Shown one piece after another: positions 17,364-24,153 of a stretch of DNA of 64,000 nucleotides. Source of the DNA: Pseudomonadota bacterium. GTDB taxonomy: Bacteria; Pseudomonadota; Gammaproteobacteria; Burkholderiales; Burkholderiaceae_B. The stretch is taken from positions 186,001 to 250,000 of the forward strand of contig JAEXOO010000035.1 of the NCBI GenBank assembly GCA_023439305.1, in the 5' to 3' direction. The position numbers and the translations under genes were made by a program. The notes below the pieces were generated by a model, which saw nothing but the letters and a program-made list of their open reading frames with translations, did not search any database and had not been told where the DNA came from. The first letter of the stretch is position 1, and every line of letters begins with the position of its first letter.

Positions 17364-18339
17364 GTTTTCTCTCCTGTCTAGAAAGGTCACAAACCCCTGA
17401 CCAGTTGGGGCCGCTCGCAAGTGCGGAGATATTGAGCCTCCGAGGCACGCCAATTACGCGGACTTCCTCGACTAGGCTTGCGATTTCAAAACCTTCTGTT
17501 GCACTCATTGCGTCGATTGCTTTGCCGTATGTACGGCGCAAATGCGTGAGCAGGTGCGACAGCGTTACCTCTCCTTCTGTACGCGTCGTGGGAATTTTTT
17601 CGGCACCACATTCGTTATCGAGTAGGTCAGCCAACGCGGGATAAGCCCCGGCGAAATACTTGTCTCGATCAGTTAGTGCCTCAAGCGGAATAACACGATC
17701 ACGGCTACCAAACTGCACCTCATATCGAACCCATGAACTATCTGAATCCCCTAGTTGATGGCCTTTTTCATAGACTCGTAAGAGCTTTCCGTTCTTTGCT
17801 TTTCCGATATACAAGGTGCGCGACTTGCCGTTAAGCCAATCACCAGCGCAGTCCGTCAAAGGCTCGCGACCCGAACAATTGAAACGACCTGATTTGTATA
17901 AAGAAACTGCATCGTCTACCGTGTACTCGCCTTGTAAGAAGTCCATGCACAAATCCAAGCGCGTGATCTTTGCTTGAAGGGACTCCAGCCAGCGGCGCAT
18001 AGCGCCCCATGCCTCAATAAGTGCGCAGCCACCACCCTGAATTGAGAGCATCCATGTGCCACGCTGTGCCTCACCGCCATAACCAAGAAAGCCCATCGGC
18101 TGCTTACGTGAACCAACATGAGCAAACAACTTGACTGAGCCTGTGTAGCCCCTGAGACCCTTGCCCTCATCAAGTCCGGATACAGGACGACCCATAATCT
18201 GCGTCAATTTAAAAATCACTTCATCTTGAGTGATTCCATTGGGCAAAAACGTGACATTGAGCCAGTCGACTCGTGTTTGCTGCTGTTGGGAACTTTCCCC
18301 CCGTTTTACCGGACGGGGGGAAGCATGCGTGGTCGTCAT
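17353..18339 (-). CDS. Phage replication initiation protein (pII/RstA, Rep_trans type)
   Basis: The 328-residue protein has the order of motifs of the phage replication initiation factor family: an N-terminal VDWLNVTF (24-31), a Gly-rich block (GFLGYGGEAQRG), ITRLDLCMDF (125-134), TLYIGK (175-180) and LRVYEKG (187-193). These proteins nick the plus-strand origin and start rolling-circle replication. The start at 18339 was chosen because homologous sequence begins soon after; the open frame upstream crosses a strong hairpin that looks non-coding. Confidence 0.85.
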   Translation of the reverse strand: MTTTHASPRPVKRGESSQQQQTRVDWLNVTFLPNGITQDEVIFKLTQIMGRPVSGLDEGKGLRGYTGSVKLFAHVGSRKQPMGFLGYGGEAQRGTWMLSIQGGGCALIEAWGAMRRWLESLQAKITRLDLCMDFLQGEYTVDDAVSLYKSGRFNCSGREPLTDCAGDWLNGKSRTLYIGKAKNGKLLRVYEKGHQLGDSDSSWVRYEVQFGSRDRVIPLEALTDRDKYFAGAYPALADLLDNECGAEKIPTTRTEGEVTLSHLLTHLRRTYGKAIDAMSATEGFEIASLVEEVRVIGVPRRLNISALASGPNWSGVCDLSRQERKHVS

Positions 18340-18364
18340 GCTGCTGGCTCCGATGTAGCGAAAT

Positions 18365-18434
18365 GGCCAGCCGCTTTTATGCTGCGGCTGTCCTCGCACA
18401 GCTGCGGGCAGGCGCAGCGTAAAAGCGGCTTGGC
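18365..18434. promoter_or_regulatory. Large hairpin upstream of rep: candidate phage origin or packaging signal
   Basis: AGCCGCTTTTATGCTGCG (18369-18386) pairs with CGCAGCGTAAAAGCGGCT (18413-18430) over 18 bp with one G-T type mismatch. An inner stem GCTGT/ACAGC (18387-18391/18398-18402) sits in the loop, and one bulge extends the outer stem (GCC/GGC). Filamentous phages keep their origins and packaging signal as hairpins in the intergenic region before the rep gene, which is exactly this place. Confidence 0.6.
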
Positions 18435-18493
18435 TCGTACAGAAGTCATTGGCAACGTGCGGCCAACGTAAAAGGCTTCTATTGTTAGGTGAC

Positions 18494-18712
18494 TCATAAC
18501 GCAAACTCAGCGGCTCGTTCTGCAGCTTTAATTCGGATCGCCTCCACGTTGATAAAGACGCGCTTACCAACTTTTATCGTGGGCCAATAGCCACGATTGC
18601 ACTGGGCCTGGAACACTGAGAACTCGATCCCTACAGCTTTGGCGTAGGCAACCGGCGTCATCAAGGGCATTAGCACTGCTATACCAATGCTTTGCTCAGC
18701 TCTGGCGTTCAT
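18494..18712 (-). CDS. Small HTH/excisionase-like phage regulator
   Basis: The 72-residue protein contains a short helix-turn-helix-like part (TPVAYAKAVGIEFSVFQAQCNRGYWPTIKV would span it) followed by a wing-like GKRVFINVEAI and a basic end, the pattern of AlpA/Cox/Xis-type proteins. A GAGGTG ribosome site precedes the ATG. It is divergent from the repressor candidate at 18811, with an operator-like palindrome between, so it may act as the lytic-side regulator or excision factor. Confidence 0.6.
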   Translation of the reverse strand: MNARAEQSIGIAVLMPLMTPVAYAKAVGIEFSVFQAQCNRGYWPTIKVGKRVFINVEAIRIKAAERAAEFAL

Positions 18713-18765
18713 AGCACCTCAACTCAAAAAGGGTTATCATCCAATTTATCCACTAAATTCGACTA

Positions 18766-18790
18766 AATGGTGGACAAAGTATCCACCATT
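18766..18790. promoter_or_regulatory. Phage operator palindrome
   Basis: AATGGTGGA (18766-18774), a 7-base spacer CAAAGTA, and TCCACCATT (18782-18790) form a perfect 9-bp inverted repeat. A related half-site TTATCCACTAAA lies about 30 bases to the left. It sits between the divergent excisionase-like and repressor-like genes, where a lysogeny switch would be expected. Confidence 0.65.
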
Positions 18791-18810
18791 CAAAAGGGAA
18801 TTGCAACCTT

Positions 18811-19449
18811 ATGGCAACCACAGTCCGAAACAAAGAGGTATCAGAGCGCTTAATTGAATGGATAAAAGACCATTACTCAGCACGAGGAAAATTCACACAA
18901 TTACAAAAAGATAGCGAGCTTCCTGCACAACGATGGAAGGACTTGTACTATGGACGGCAATACGCCTCAGCAGAAATGCTGAAATTTGTAGAAAGTATGA
19001 ATTCGAGAGAAGCGGACTGGATCAGAACAGGAGTCCGTCCACCTAAAAAAGATGGGTACCCCTTTTTGACGTTTCCTCCCACAAAGCATGAAACCGAAAC
19101 CATATCTGGGAGATTGGTATGGGTCATCAAAGAATGGACCGCTCCTCGTGGGGCACAGCTATTTTCTTATTTATCAGATAGATACAACGGTGTTGTTAGC
19201 GCTGATGATTGGGCTTCTGTAATCCTAGGAAAAGCGGAACCATCATTAGAGATATTAAAAATCGTATGCCAACAACAGCCGTGCTTTGCAGAATGGATTA
19301 TCACGGGTGTTGTTAATAACAATACTGTTCAAGTCGATCCTACCAACAGTGACTCGATTGAAAACTGGAAAAAAAAACAGACCCAGTTTTTCAACGAAAT
19401 CAACTTGGTATTTTCAGAAGATCTAGAAAATGGCGATAAAGAAAACTGA
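18811..19449 (+). CDS. Candidate phage repressor with duplicated domain
   Basis: The 212-residue protein is not one I recognise, but it contains two copies of one about 65-residue unit: roughly residues 10-77 (SERLIEWIKDHYSARGKF to EADWIRTGV) and 97-168 (SGRLVWVIKEWTAPRGAQ to FAEWIITGV). Shared positions include RL, W/IK, RG, a Trp, Gly, E-(M/I)-LK and W-I-x-TGV. The unit resembles the helix-turn-helix plus WI-tail of small phage regulators, so an immunity repressor with an internal dimer is plausible. It is divergent from the excisionase-like gene and overlaps the integrase start by 20 bases. The gene is AT-rich compared with the host genes. Confidence 0.55.
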   Translation: MATTVRNKEVSERLIEWIKDHYSARGKFTQLQKDSELPAQRWKDLYYGRQYASAEMLKFVESMNSREADWIRTGVRPPKKDGYPFLTFPPTKHETETISGRLVWVIKEWTAPRGAQLFSYLSDRYNGVVSADDWASVILGKAEPSLEILKIVCQQQPCFAEWIITGVVNNNTVQVDPTNSDSIENWKKKQTQFFNEINLVFSEDLENGDKEN

Positions 19450-20425
19450 AGCTGGATGGATGGTAGACATTCAGCCAGGTGGACGAGGCTCAAGACGCCT
19501 GCGCAAGACATTTCGCACTCAAGCGGAGGCTAAGAATTGGGAAGTTTGGGTGAGATCGAACGCCAACAATCAAGCGGACTGGATGCCGGAGAAGAAAGAC
19601 CTGCGGCGATTAGATGAACTGGCTGCCATCTGGTTTGACCATCACGGCAAAGAGCTGCGGGCGGCGGAGGATACCTATAAGCGGATTAAAGCCGTTATCT
19701 CTGTGCTAAAAAATCCCGTTGCCAGTGAGTTCAACTCACAAACTTTTGCGGTTTATCGTGCACAACGCCTAGATACAGGCATTTCCTTGAACACTGTAAA
19801 CCGTGAGCATGCGTATATACGAGCGATGTTCAATGAGCTAATTCGGCTCGGTGTGTGGAAACGGGACAATCCGCTGAAAGATTTACGCCAGTTTAAGGTG
19901 CAGGAAAATGAGTTGTCCTATCTGACCAAGGAACAGATCACAGTGTTACTGGTAGAACTTAAGAAATCGATCAATCCACATGTAGATCTGGTGTCACGGA
20001 TTTGCCTCGCTACAGGCGCTCGCTGGAGCGAAGCGGAGCGGTTACAACCACAGCAAGTTCGGCAACGACTGATCCAATTCGCCCGCACCAAGACCGGCAA
20101 AGCGCGAGCCGTGCCGATCAGCCAGGAAATTCAAGACGAAATTTTTACCCATCATGCCGAGCACAGGCATATAAGTGCAATTTTCACTGGCTGTACTGGT
20201 GCGTTCAAAGAAGCCATTGAACGGGCCAAGATCCAATTGCCAATGGGGCAACTTACCCATGTGCTGCGCCACACCTTCGCCAGTCATTTCATGATCAATG
20301 GCGGCAACATTCTGACATTGCAGCGTATTTTAGGCCATCAAGATCTGAAGACTACTATGCGATACGCGCACCTTGCTCCAGATCACTTAGACTCGGCCAG
20401 AATTCTAAACCCGTTAGCGTCTTGA
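19430..20425 (+). CDS. int: Phage tyrosine integrase
   Basis: The 331-residue protein has an N-terminal arm-binding-like region (MVDIQPGGRGSRRLRKTFRTQ), a SAM-like core-binding domain around residues 60-150, and a catalytic domain with R198 (ATGARWSE), the H277-V-L-R280 box, H303 (LGHQD) and Y312 (MRYAHLAP). All catalytic residues of the family are present. It should insert and excise the prophage at the tRNA-Met repeat. The ATG overlaps the upstream regulator gene, so the two are co-translated. Most filamentous phages rely on host XerCD, so an own integrase is a minority solution. Confidence 0.9.
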   Translation: MAIKKTEAGWMVDIQPGGRGSRRLRKTFRTQAEAKNWEVWVRSNANNQADWMPEKKDLRRLDELAAIWFDHHGKELRAAEDTYKRIKAVISVLKNPVASEFNSQTFAVYRAQRLDTGISLNTVNREHAYIRAMFNELIRLGVWKRDNPLKDLRQFKVQENELSYLTKEQITVLLVELKKSINPHVDLVSRICLATGARWSEAERLQPQQVRQRLIQFARTKTGKARAVPISQEIQDEIFTHHAEHRHISAIFTGCTGAFKEAIERAKIQLPMGQLTHVLRHTFASHFMINGGNILTLQRILGHQDLKTTMRYAHLAPDHLDSARILNPLAS

Positions 20426-20521
20426 GGACTGGTTGCCCACATTCACCTCGTTGCAGCCTTTTAATGCAAGACTGCATCAGTGGTGGTTCGAATACACAAC
20501 GGCCAGACAAAGCGGCACAGT

Positions 20522-21499
20522 TCAAGAATCAGGCTGTCTTGCGATAGCCTTGAGCACTAGGTTGTCAAGCGCTCCTATTTCAGCAACGTAACCTGATCGT
20601 TGATCACGCGCACTAATGCCCCCCCAAAAATAGACTTTCAAATAATAACCAGGGGCTTGGGCCTGTTCGATCTTTTTCATCAGCAAAGCCCCTCCACCAT
20701 AAGCATGAATACGTGCCAGAGGTAAATCGATCGTAAGCGAACGGCCGCCTTCGTTTTCATCGAGCTTTTCACACTCGTCCATGAAATTGATGTATAGCCG
20801 CTTCGGCGCGTCTTCAGGCCAAAGCTTGGCGCGTGCGCCACCGTATACGATCCGGCTACCGTTCTCATCCGCCGTAATCCAGTTTGGGCGTAAAACGGCT
20901 TGGCGATAGCTGAGTGTTTTCCCCTCAATGACGACCTGATGCTCCTTGAGCTCATCGCCCTCATACTGCGCCCAGCAATCGATAAAACGTTCCAGGCGTG
21001 ATGTACTGGTATAGCCATCGCGTGTACGGCCAGTACTGCCCGAAGAAGGCTTTGCGTTCGGTGATTCATGGTCTACTGGAGAATTGGTTACCCGTTCTCC
21101 AGATAGCACATCAGCCGTTGAGTCAGAAGCTTTCGGGCGGAATATGTCGATCACATTGGTAGATTTGGATCGCTTCACCCGAGGATGCAGATTGCCATCG
21201 GTTTCACTGCTGCCAGTTTGGCACTGCGCATGCCCGCACACCCAGACACATGTTTCGAGATGCGGATTCCCGGTCGGAGCTCGAAAGTGAATCTGACGAT
21301 ATTTCTCAGTATCTTCAACCAACTTATCATAGTTGACACCTGATACGAGCGGATTTTTTTCTGCTCGACAAGTATCATCGGAGCATCGGAAGGTGAATCG
21401 CTTTCGGTTATTTTCCGGCATAGCAAAATATGCTTTCTGTGCATCGTAGATATCAACTACTTTGCCCAGCTCCACACAATATGCTTCCAATATTTCCAT
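20522..21499 (-). CDS. Unrecognised prophage cargo protein with Cys/His N-terminal module
   Basis: The 325-residue protein is not part of the inovirus core. Its N-terminus has a Cys/His pattern (FTFRCSDDTCRAEKNP, then HFRAP, HLETCVWVCGHAQC) that recalls the zinc-ribbon-like front of CoiA-type or nuclease-associated proteins. A low-complexity Ser/Thr/Gly linker follows (about 140-165), and then a compact C-terminal domain with many aromatic residues (LYINFMDECEK, YLKVYFWGG). I cannot name the family. It stands alone beside attR, transcribed inward, the usual place for lysogenic conversion or defence genes. Confidence 0.6.
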   Translation of the reverse strand: MEILEAYCVELGKVVDIYDAQKAYFAMPENNRKRFTFRCSDDTCRAEKNPLVSGVNYDKLVEDTEKYRQIHFRAPTGNPHLETCVWVCGHAQCQTGSSETDGNLHPRVKRSKSTNVIDIFRPKASDSTADVLSGERVTNSPVDHESPNAKPSSGSTGRTRDGYTSTSRLERFIDCWAQYEGDELKEHQVVIEGKTLSYRQAVLRPNWITADENGSRIVYGGARAKLWPEDAPKRLYINFMDECEKLDENEGGRSLTIDLPLARIHAYGGGALLMKKIEQAQAPGYYLKVYFWGGISARDQRSGYVAEIGALDNLVLKAIARQPDS

Positions 21500-21765
21500 T
21501 GATCCCCCTTATCGTAATAGCTGATCGATGACTGACATTGTAAGCAACTTTAATCTTGCATCCTATTTCTGACACCAATCGGGCGTTGCCCCAAGCCCCA
21601 CGTTCGCCACGTGGCAGAGCCCAGAGTTGCAAGGCAGACAACACACTGCAACCCAACAAACACTGTGTGTGATCTGTGGTATGTCAAGGGTTCGCTACCC
21701 CGGGCACTCAACCGATACCGGCAAGCCGGGCTGCGGCATCCGCAACCATCGTATTCAATCCTGCG

Positions 21766-21781
21766 TTGACACTTGGTTGAC
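21766..21781. promoter_or_regulatory. Candidate integrase arm-type site, right
   Basis: TTGAC-ACTTGG-TTGAC has the same spacing and orientation as the left-end site at 12088-12103. Including one flanking base on each side, 16 of 18 bases agree. It lies 71 bases inside the right repeat. Confidence 0.5.
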
Positions 21782-21794
21782 ACCCAGCCCCAGA

Positions 21795-21825
21795 AAACAA
21801 AAAAGCCACCCAATTGGGTGGCTTT
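21795..21825 (-). terminator. Phage-supplied terminator for the tRNA gene
   Basis: Read on the minus strand, AAAGCCACCC-AATT-GGGTGGCTTT (21825 down to 21802) is followed by a U-rich run (TTTTTTGTTTT). It lies 27 bases after the tRNA 3' end and replaces the terminator that the insertion moved to 11911-11938. Confidence 0.8.
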
Positions 21826-21851
21826 AATGTCCTGATTTCACAGGGGTATTC

Positions 21852-21898
21852 TGGTGGCGCATCCCTGATTCGAACAGGGGACCTGCGGATTATGATTC
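21852..21898. repeat. attR: 3' part of the intact tRNA-Met gene
   Basis: It is identical over 47 bp to 11945-11991. The identity runs from the encoded CCA end through the T arm to the anticodon loop, so the phage carries this part and restores a whole tRNA gene on integration. Confidence 0.92.
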
Positions 21899-21928
21899 CG
21901 TCGCTCTAACCTGCTGAGCTAATGCGCC
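21852..21928 (-). tRNA. tRNA-Met (CAT)
   Basis: The minus strand reads GGCGCAT for the acceptor, a D arm GCTC/GAGC, an anticodon loop ATCATAA with anticodon CAT, a T arm CCCTG-TTCGAAT-CAGGG, and ATGCGCC plus encoded ACCA; 77 bases. The anticodon CAT is shared by elongator tRNA-Met and by tRNA-Ile2 that carries lysidine. I favour elongator Met because the acceptor stem is unlike the GGCCCCT stem of tRNA-Ile2 in E. coli. Confidence 0.88.
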
Positions 21929-21937
21929 GAAGAAAGA

Positions 21938-21965
21938 ATTATAGCAAGGTTTTCATTTTTGGCAA
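21938..21965 (-). promoter_or_regulatory. Sigma-70 promoter of the tRNA gene
   Basis: On the minus strand TTGCCA (21965-21960) and a perfect TATAAT (21943-21938) are separated by 16 bases and end 9 bases before the tRNA. Confidence 0.8.
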
Positions 21966-22252
21966 ACGTTTTCGGGAGTTTTTTGGCCTGAGGAAGCTGC
22001 AAACCAAGCTTAAAACTCTGTAAGCCGCATAAGTGCTGGCTTTCGCTTTGAAATTTTTTTTCAACCTGCCTCGAAAAAGTGTCACATAACGTATCCAGAC
22101 TATCCTGTCGGTCTCGTACGGCGGCGGCATGGGCATGTTGACCGCCGTCAAGCGGCCTGTAGGGGTGGTGTTGCTACACTGGCGGCTTGGCGATCCGCCT
22201 GCTTTGCCCTATTTCTCGTCCGTGATCCGGACTCCGACAGGAGCTTTTTCCT
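21966..22252. other. Intergenic region before the GntP permease gene
   Basis: No gene is seen. The part up to about 22090 is AT-rich; the later part leads into the GntP gene with an AGGAG ribosome site at about 22240. No clear operator was found. Confidence 0.5.
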
Positions 22253-23653
22253 ATGGCCAGTACGCTTGCTATTGTTGTATCGCTGTTGCTGTTGATGTTT
22301 TTTGCTTACAGAGGGGTCACAGTATTGCTGCTGGCTCCTTTGATGGCGGCCCTGGCGGTGTTGTTGTCGGGTGATGCAGGTTTCCTGCTGCCCATCTATA
22401 CCTCTACCTTCATGAGCGCGCTCAGCAATTACGTGCTCCAGTTCCTGCCTATCTTTCTGCTGGGCGCCTTGTTCGGGCAGTTGATGGCGGACTCGGGCGC
22501 CGCCCATACCATCGCCCAATGGATCACGCGCAAGCTGGGACATCGCCACGCCATCGCCACGGTGGTCATGGCCTGCGGCGTGCTGACCTATGGTGGCGTG
22601 TCTCTGTTCGTGGTGGCGTTCGCCATCTACCCCATCGCCAAGGATCTGTTCCGCCAGGCCGGCGTGCCCAAGCGGCTGATCCCGGCGTCGATCGCGCTCG
22701 GTTCGTTCACTTTCACCATGACGGCCCTGCCCGGCACGCCCGCCATCCAGAATGCCATTCCCATTCCCTACTACGGCACCAACGTGTTTGCGGCTCCAGG
22801 CCTGGGCATCATCGGGGGCCTGATCATGGCGCTGGGCGGCCTGTGGTGGCTGCAAGCACGTGCCAAGAAAGCCATGACAGGCGGCGAAGGCTACGGCGAA
22901 CACTTGGAAGACCTGGGCGATATCCCGGAAGAACAGCATGAAGGCCTCACCCATATGCCGCTGTTCCTGGCCATCTTGCCCCTGCTGCTGGTGATCGGCG
23001 TCAACGCGCTGTTTACGTATGGCATCTTCCCCGGCACCAATTTCGATTTCCTGGCCGAACGCTTCCCGCAAGTCACCCCTGCCAAGATTACCGGCCTGTG
23101 GGCGCTGATCATTGCGCTGGTGGTCGCCAACCTGGTGCTGATCATCAGCCGGCTGGGCCGCTGGAAGAACCTGCGCGAAAGCATTAACAAGGGGGTGTTC
23201 GGCTTCATGCTGCCCTTGTTCAACACGGCCTCGGAAGTCGGTTACGGCGCAGTAATCGCCAGCCTGGCGGGCTTCGTGATCATTCGCGACTTCGTCCTGA
23301 ATCTGGCTCCCGGCAATCCGCTGATCTCCGAAGCCGTGGCCATGACCACGCTGGCCGGCATTACAGGCTCATCCTCGGGCGGTCTGAGCATTGCCTTGCA
23401 GACCTTGGGCTCGGATTATCTGCACATGGCCCAGCAAGCGGGCATCAGCCCTGAACTGTTGCACCGCGTCGCCGTAATGGCCGCCGGCGGCCTGGACACC
23501 TTGCCGCATTGCGGTGCGGTGATCACCCTGCTGTCTATCTGCAAGCTGAACCACCGCCAGTCCTATGGCAATATTGCCGTCGTGACAATGGCCGTGCCCT
23601 TGATGTCGGTGGCCGTGGTCATTGCCTTGGGTACGATCTTCGGCAGTTTCTGA
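22253..23653 (+). CDS. GntP-family permease
   Basis: The 466-residue protein has about 12 membrane segments and the GntP-type features: an early LLLMFFAYRG segment, the GALFGQLMADSGAA loop, CGVLTYGGVSLFVV and a late AAGGLDTLPHCGAVITLL. GntP permeases import sugar acids such as gluconate, or short hydroxy and keto acids, with protons. It is monocistronic, with an AGGAG ribosome site and a strong terminator behind it. No catabolic gene adjoins it, so the substrate cannot be inferred from context. Confidence 0.85.
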   Translation: MASTLAIVVSLLLLMFFAYRGVTVLLLAPLMAALAVLLSGDAGFLLPIYTSTFMSALSNYVLQFLPIFLLGALFGQLMADSGAAHTIAQWITRKLGHRHAIATVVMACGVLTYGGVSLFVVAFAIYPIAKDLFRQAGVPKRLIPASIALGSFTFTMTALPGTPAIQNAIPIPYYGTNVFAAPGLGIIGGLIMALGGLWWLQARAKKAMTGGEGYGEHLEDLGDIPEEQHEGLTHMPLFLAILPLLLVIGVNALFTYGIFPGTNFDFLAERFPQVTPAKITGLWALIIALVVANLVLIISRLGRWKNLRESINKGVFGFMLPLFNTASEVGYGAVIASLAGFVIIRDFVLNLAPGNPLISEAVAMTTLAGITGSSSGGLSIALQTLGSDYLHMAQQAGISPELLHRVAVMAAGGLDTLPHCGAVITLLSICKLNHRQSYGNIAVVTMAVPLMSVAVVIALGTIFGSF

Positions 23654-23672
23654 TCGCCCCCTGCTCGCACAC

Positions 23673-23700
23673 AAAAAGCCAGCCGCAAGGCTGGCTTTTT
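23673..23700 (+). terminator. Terminator of the GntP gene
   Basis: AAAAAGCCAGCC (23673-23684), loop GCAA, GGCTGGCTTTTT (23689-23700): a 12-bp stem ending in a T-run, usable on both strands. Confidence 0.85.
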
Positions 23701-24153
23701 AGTTGGCCACCTCATCGATTACAGAATCTTATAGGCTGACAGCCACAAGAATTCCGTCCACAAGCCGATCAGTAAAAACACCAAGACGCAGAAAAAACCC
23801 TACAACTCACTGTTTTTTATCATTAAATAATAAACATAACCAAAAACATATAATTATTATCATTCAAATTACATGCATTCTCCGTCACTATCTCTACAGC
23901 TTGATTCTTAGAAAGTTAGCGAACTAACTGAATCACGCTGAACTTGGCCGCCCCGGGGAAAACACAAGGGCCAGGCCAGGTTCCACATAACAACGATTCG
24001 GAGACACACATGTACATCGGCCAACAGCCCTACCCTCGGTTCTGACACGTCCCCGCTCCAGGCAGCTTCGTGCGGCGCAGCAAGACTGCGCCCGCCCGGC
24101 TGCGTGCTGCTCTCGATATCGCGACGCATCTTTTCATTATCCGGAGGTCCTGT
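23701..24153. other. AT-rich intergenic region before the molybdenum hydroxylase
   Basis: About 450 bases without a convincing gene. Positions 23790-23930 are strongly AT-rich. They contain a Fur-box-like stretch (23849-23864) and a small inverted repeat AGTTAG-CGAA-CTAACT near 23917. The short open frames here have no ribosome site or coding character. Confidence 0.5.

Larger units (their letters stand above)
21500..21851. other. Right-end non-coding segment of the prophage
   Basis: No convincing gene is present. The segment holds the right arm-type site (21766-21781) and the minus-strand terminator (21795-21825); the short open frames lack ribosome sites. Confidence 0.6.
11945..21898. mobile_element. 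Integrated inovirus (filamentous phage) prophage, about 9.95 kb
   Basis: The element is bounded by a 47-bp perfect direct repeat (11945-11991 and 21852-21898) that matches the 3' part of a tRNA-Met(CAT) gene; the intact tRNA lies at the right end. Inside, on the minus strand from right to left, are excisionase-like HTH, rep (pII type), ssDNA-binding protein, small membrane protein, major coat, adsorption protein, pVI-like protein, Zot/pI ATPase and secretin. This is the usual inovirus order. A plus-strand pair encodes a repressor candidate and a tyrosine integrase. One cargo gene sits beside the right end. All morphogenesis genes appear intact, so the prophage may be active. Confidence 0.9.

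Noticed and set aside
18226..18471. An 81-codon plus-strand frame across the phage rep upstream region
   Set aside because: It covers the large hairpin and part of rep in antisense and has no ribosome site.
11945..21898. Integration of the phage by host XerCD at a dif site
   Set aside because: The ends are tRNA repeats and the element has its own intact tyrosine integrase; no dif-like 28-mer was seen at the borders.
23703..23927. A 74-codon frame in the AT-rich gap after the GntP gene
   Set aside because: It starts on the terminator flank, has no ribosome site and its composition follows the AT-rich non-coding DNA.
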